A DNA stretch of 39,330 nucleotides. It comes from a virus. Location: the IMG/VR virus record IMGVR_UViG_3300022750_000025, positions 1 to 39,330 of that record, one strand, 5' to 3'. The position numbers and the translations under genes were made by a program. This document shows, in pieces, positions 38,395-39,330 of this stretch. The notes beneath the pieces were generated by a model. It saw only the letters and a list, made by a program, of their open reading frames with translations. It had not been told where the DNA came from and ran no database searches. The first letter of the stretch is position 1. Every line of letters begins with the position of its first letter.

Positions 38395-38580
38395 TTAACA
38401 TTTACATTCAGACCTATCTACATAGGTTTTATTTCCTTCAGAGTTGATGTAGTAGCAACCACCTTCAGGCCCCTTATTTAGTGATTTCCCGTTATGTGAG
38501 CCACAGCCCCCGCCACTATCATCACTACCACATGAGAGTCCTGCAATTGCAAAGACCGCAATTAGAATAATTTTCTTCAT
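38395..38580 (-). CDS. small surface lipoprotein (61 aa)
   Basis: Lipobox LSC with Cys at residue 17, followed by GSDDSGGG. The acidic residues right after Cys match the flavobacterial lipoprotein export signal that sends proteins to the cell surface. Four more Cys residues (GGGCGSH, GGCYY, SECKC) suggest disulphides. It lies 6 nt upstream of the larger lipoprotein gene, so the two form an operon with the repressor. Confidence 0.7.
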   Translation of the reverse strand: MKKIILIAVFAIAGLSCGSDDSGGGCGSHNGKSLNKGPEGGCYYINSEGNKTYVDRSECKC

Positions 38581-38601
38581 TTTATTATTGGTGTTTATTG
38601 G

Positions 38602-38952
38602 TTACTTTTTTAAAATCATTTTAATTTTTTCCTGTACGCTTGGCCTATCCAAATAATTTAAAAACATCAATTCTCCTGGATCAGAGATGCCATATTTTTC
38701 CTGAGGCTCAGAAACTTCTAATTGTTCTTCAATAGTAATATTCTTTTGAATATCTCCAAAAAGAAGCCAATTGGTATCCAAATTTGGAAATACATCCTTC
38801 AATTGACGTAAAATATTAACTCCCAACGACCTCTCTCCATTAATTATATTGCTAATTCCACTATAATTAAGCTTATTTACCTCACAAAACTTCTTCAAGG
38901 TAACACCTTGTTTATCAATAAGTTCTCTAAGTCTTTCCGCTGTACCGTCCAT
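38602..38952 (-). CDS. CI-like repressor, XRE helix-turn-helix (116 aa)
   Basis: Residues about 5-60 form an XRE domain: LRELIDKQGVTLKKFCEV, recognition helix around NKLNYSGISNIINGERSL, then LRQLKDVFPNLDTNWLLFGD, the usual ending of Bacteroidota phage repressors. The C-terminal 50 residues contain no S24/LexA-type peptidase, so induction may not depend on RecA cleavage. It faces leftward from a palindromic operator region and is divergent from the early gene at 39174. Confidence 0.8.
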   Translation of the reverse strand: MDGTAERLRELIDKQGVTLKKFCEVNKLNYSGISNIINGERSLGVNILRQLKDVFPNLDTNWLLFGDIQKNITIEEQLEVSEPQEKYGISDPGELMFLNYLDRPSVQEKIKMILKK

Positions 38953-39001
38953 CTCAAAAAAATAAATTATTCATTTTGAGTAAAATATTTACTTCAAAAT
39001 G
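38953..39001. promoter_or_regulatory. putative repressor operators (30-bp palindrome plus half sites)
   Basis: 38972-39001 is a near-perfect inverted repeat with half-sites CATTTTGAGTAAAAT and CATTTTGAAGTAAAT. An additional CTCAAAA (38953-38959) makes a second inverted pair with TTTTGAG at 38974-38980, next to the repressor start. This is typical of autoregulated CI/Cro switches. Confidence 0.6.
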
Positions 39002-39173
39002 TAAACTATATCCAAAAAGAATATATATATTTGTTGTGTACTAATTAAACAAAGATAAACAATTATGTGTAAGTCGAAATAGTACTTATGTATCGTTTTT
39101 ACGATGTGGGCTAAGTATGCCCATTTATAAAGGAAAAAATCTTTGCAAAAAATACACTTTTAAATTTTAGAGT
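39002..39173 (+). promoter_or_regulatory. early promoter and 140-nt leader
   Basis: A -7 box TATATTTG (39026-39033) points to the early gene; no TTTG is found 19-20 nt upstream. The leader to the ATG at 39174 contains three tiny ATG-initiated frames (5, 8 and 17 codons) and a GGGC-N7-GCCC hairpin. No larger gene fits. Confidence 0.45.
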
Positions 39174-39330
39174 ATGATTCCACCCGAAATTTCAGAAAAG
39201 CTTAAGCGTGGTTTAGGCCAAACGTACCTTCAGGCCGTTCAGGACATTGTTGAGTCTAAAAACATTCGCACCCGCACTGGTGGCACTTTTAAAAAAGGCT
39301 ACATAGCAATGGTTATGAATGGTGAGCGTG
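39174..39330 (+). CDS. first early gene, Cro-like or early regulator (partial, 52+ aa)
   Basis: The product begins MIPPEISEKLKRGLGQTYLQ and continues through RTGGTFKKGYIAMVMNGER, a helical pattern like small phage Cro/XRE-type regulators (YIAMVMNGER resembles a recognition-helix end). The window ends in this gene. If the ends are joined without loss it continues into bases 1-32 and stops, giving a 65-residue protein. Divergence from the repressor gene supports the early-regulator role. Confidence 0.6.
   Translation, partial: MIPPEISEKLKRGLGQTYLQAVQDIVESKNIRTRTGGTFKKGYIAMVMNGER

Noticed and set aside
1-39330. CRISPR array or insertion sequence
   Set aside because: No regularly spaced direct repeats and no transposase gene with terminal inverted repeats were seen. 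The only large inverted repeat (21398-21487) contains no gene.

Overview
The window looks like an essentially complete temperate siphovirus-type phage genome from a member of the Bacteroidota, probably the Flavobacteriia or Sphingobacteriia. The host call rests on several signs: promoter boxes of the TAnnTTTG type, A-rich leaders instead of strong Shine-Dalgarno sites, flavobacterial-style lipoprotein signals (Cys followed by GSDDS), and head and tail proteins that resemble only Bacteroidota phage families. A 47-bp 3' fragment of a tRNA-Met gene lies between the integrase and the immunity genes. It has phage genes on both sides and is flanked by three TACCATGACG repeats. This is the layout expected of an uncut attP, so the sequence is best read as a non-integrated (circular or virion) genome opened at an arbitrary point inside the early operon.

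Layout. 1-420: GC-rich segment with two tRNA-like elements. 501-7118 (+): early/replication operon, with a large putative replication protein, many small proteins (two with possible DNA-binding folds), a ParB-like protein with a Cys cluster and a D12-class adenine methylase. 7200-7270: terminators between convergent transcripts. 7274-8370 (-): three small accessory genes. 8405-9816 (-): a possible late small RNA and two tail or unknown genes. 9797-11566 (-): lysis cassette (membrane protein, holin, GH73-type endolysin, one-piece spanin). 11594-14650 (-): tail fibre/LamG proteins. 14694-17361 (-): connector and portal. 17408-20486 (-): small gene, terminases. 20556-21955 (-): broken second methylase, a 91-nt hairpin, small genes. 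22022-22915: membrane cargo gene. 22981-26388 (-): tail-tube-like protein, capsid, capsid protease/scaffold. 26535-26755 (-): frameshifted Acb2-like anti-CBASS gene. 26830-28146 (-): small late genes. 28376-36082 (+): tail operon with tape measure. 36072-37400 (-): integrase. 37426-37680: attP. 37744-38952 (-): two lipoproteins and the repressor. 39174-end (+): first early gene, cut by the window end.

The most striking signal is regulatory. Eight sites share the element CTGTCCTA followed by exactly 21 nt and then a Bacteroidota-type -7 box ([T/C/G]AnnTT[T/C/A][G/A]). Six of them sit directly in front of late modules on the minus strand, one in front of the plus-strand tail operon, and one in front of an apparent short non-coding transcript. 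The normal -33 TTTG is replaced by the phage element. In three cases the -7 box ends only 4 nt before the ATG, which predicts leaderless or nearly leaderless late mRNAs. This looks like a phage-specific late regulon with an as yet unidentified activator. Two small early proteins (a winged-helix-like one at 3422-3619 and a ribbon-helix-helix-like one at 3653-3883) are candidates.

Two genes are broken by single changes: the second adenine methylase (in-frame TAA at codon 40) and the Acb2-like gene (one missing T). Either the phage carries decaying accessory genes or these are sequence errors; reads would decide.
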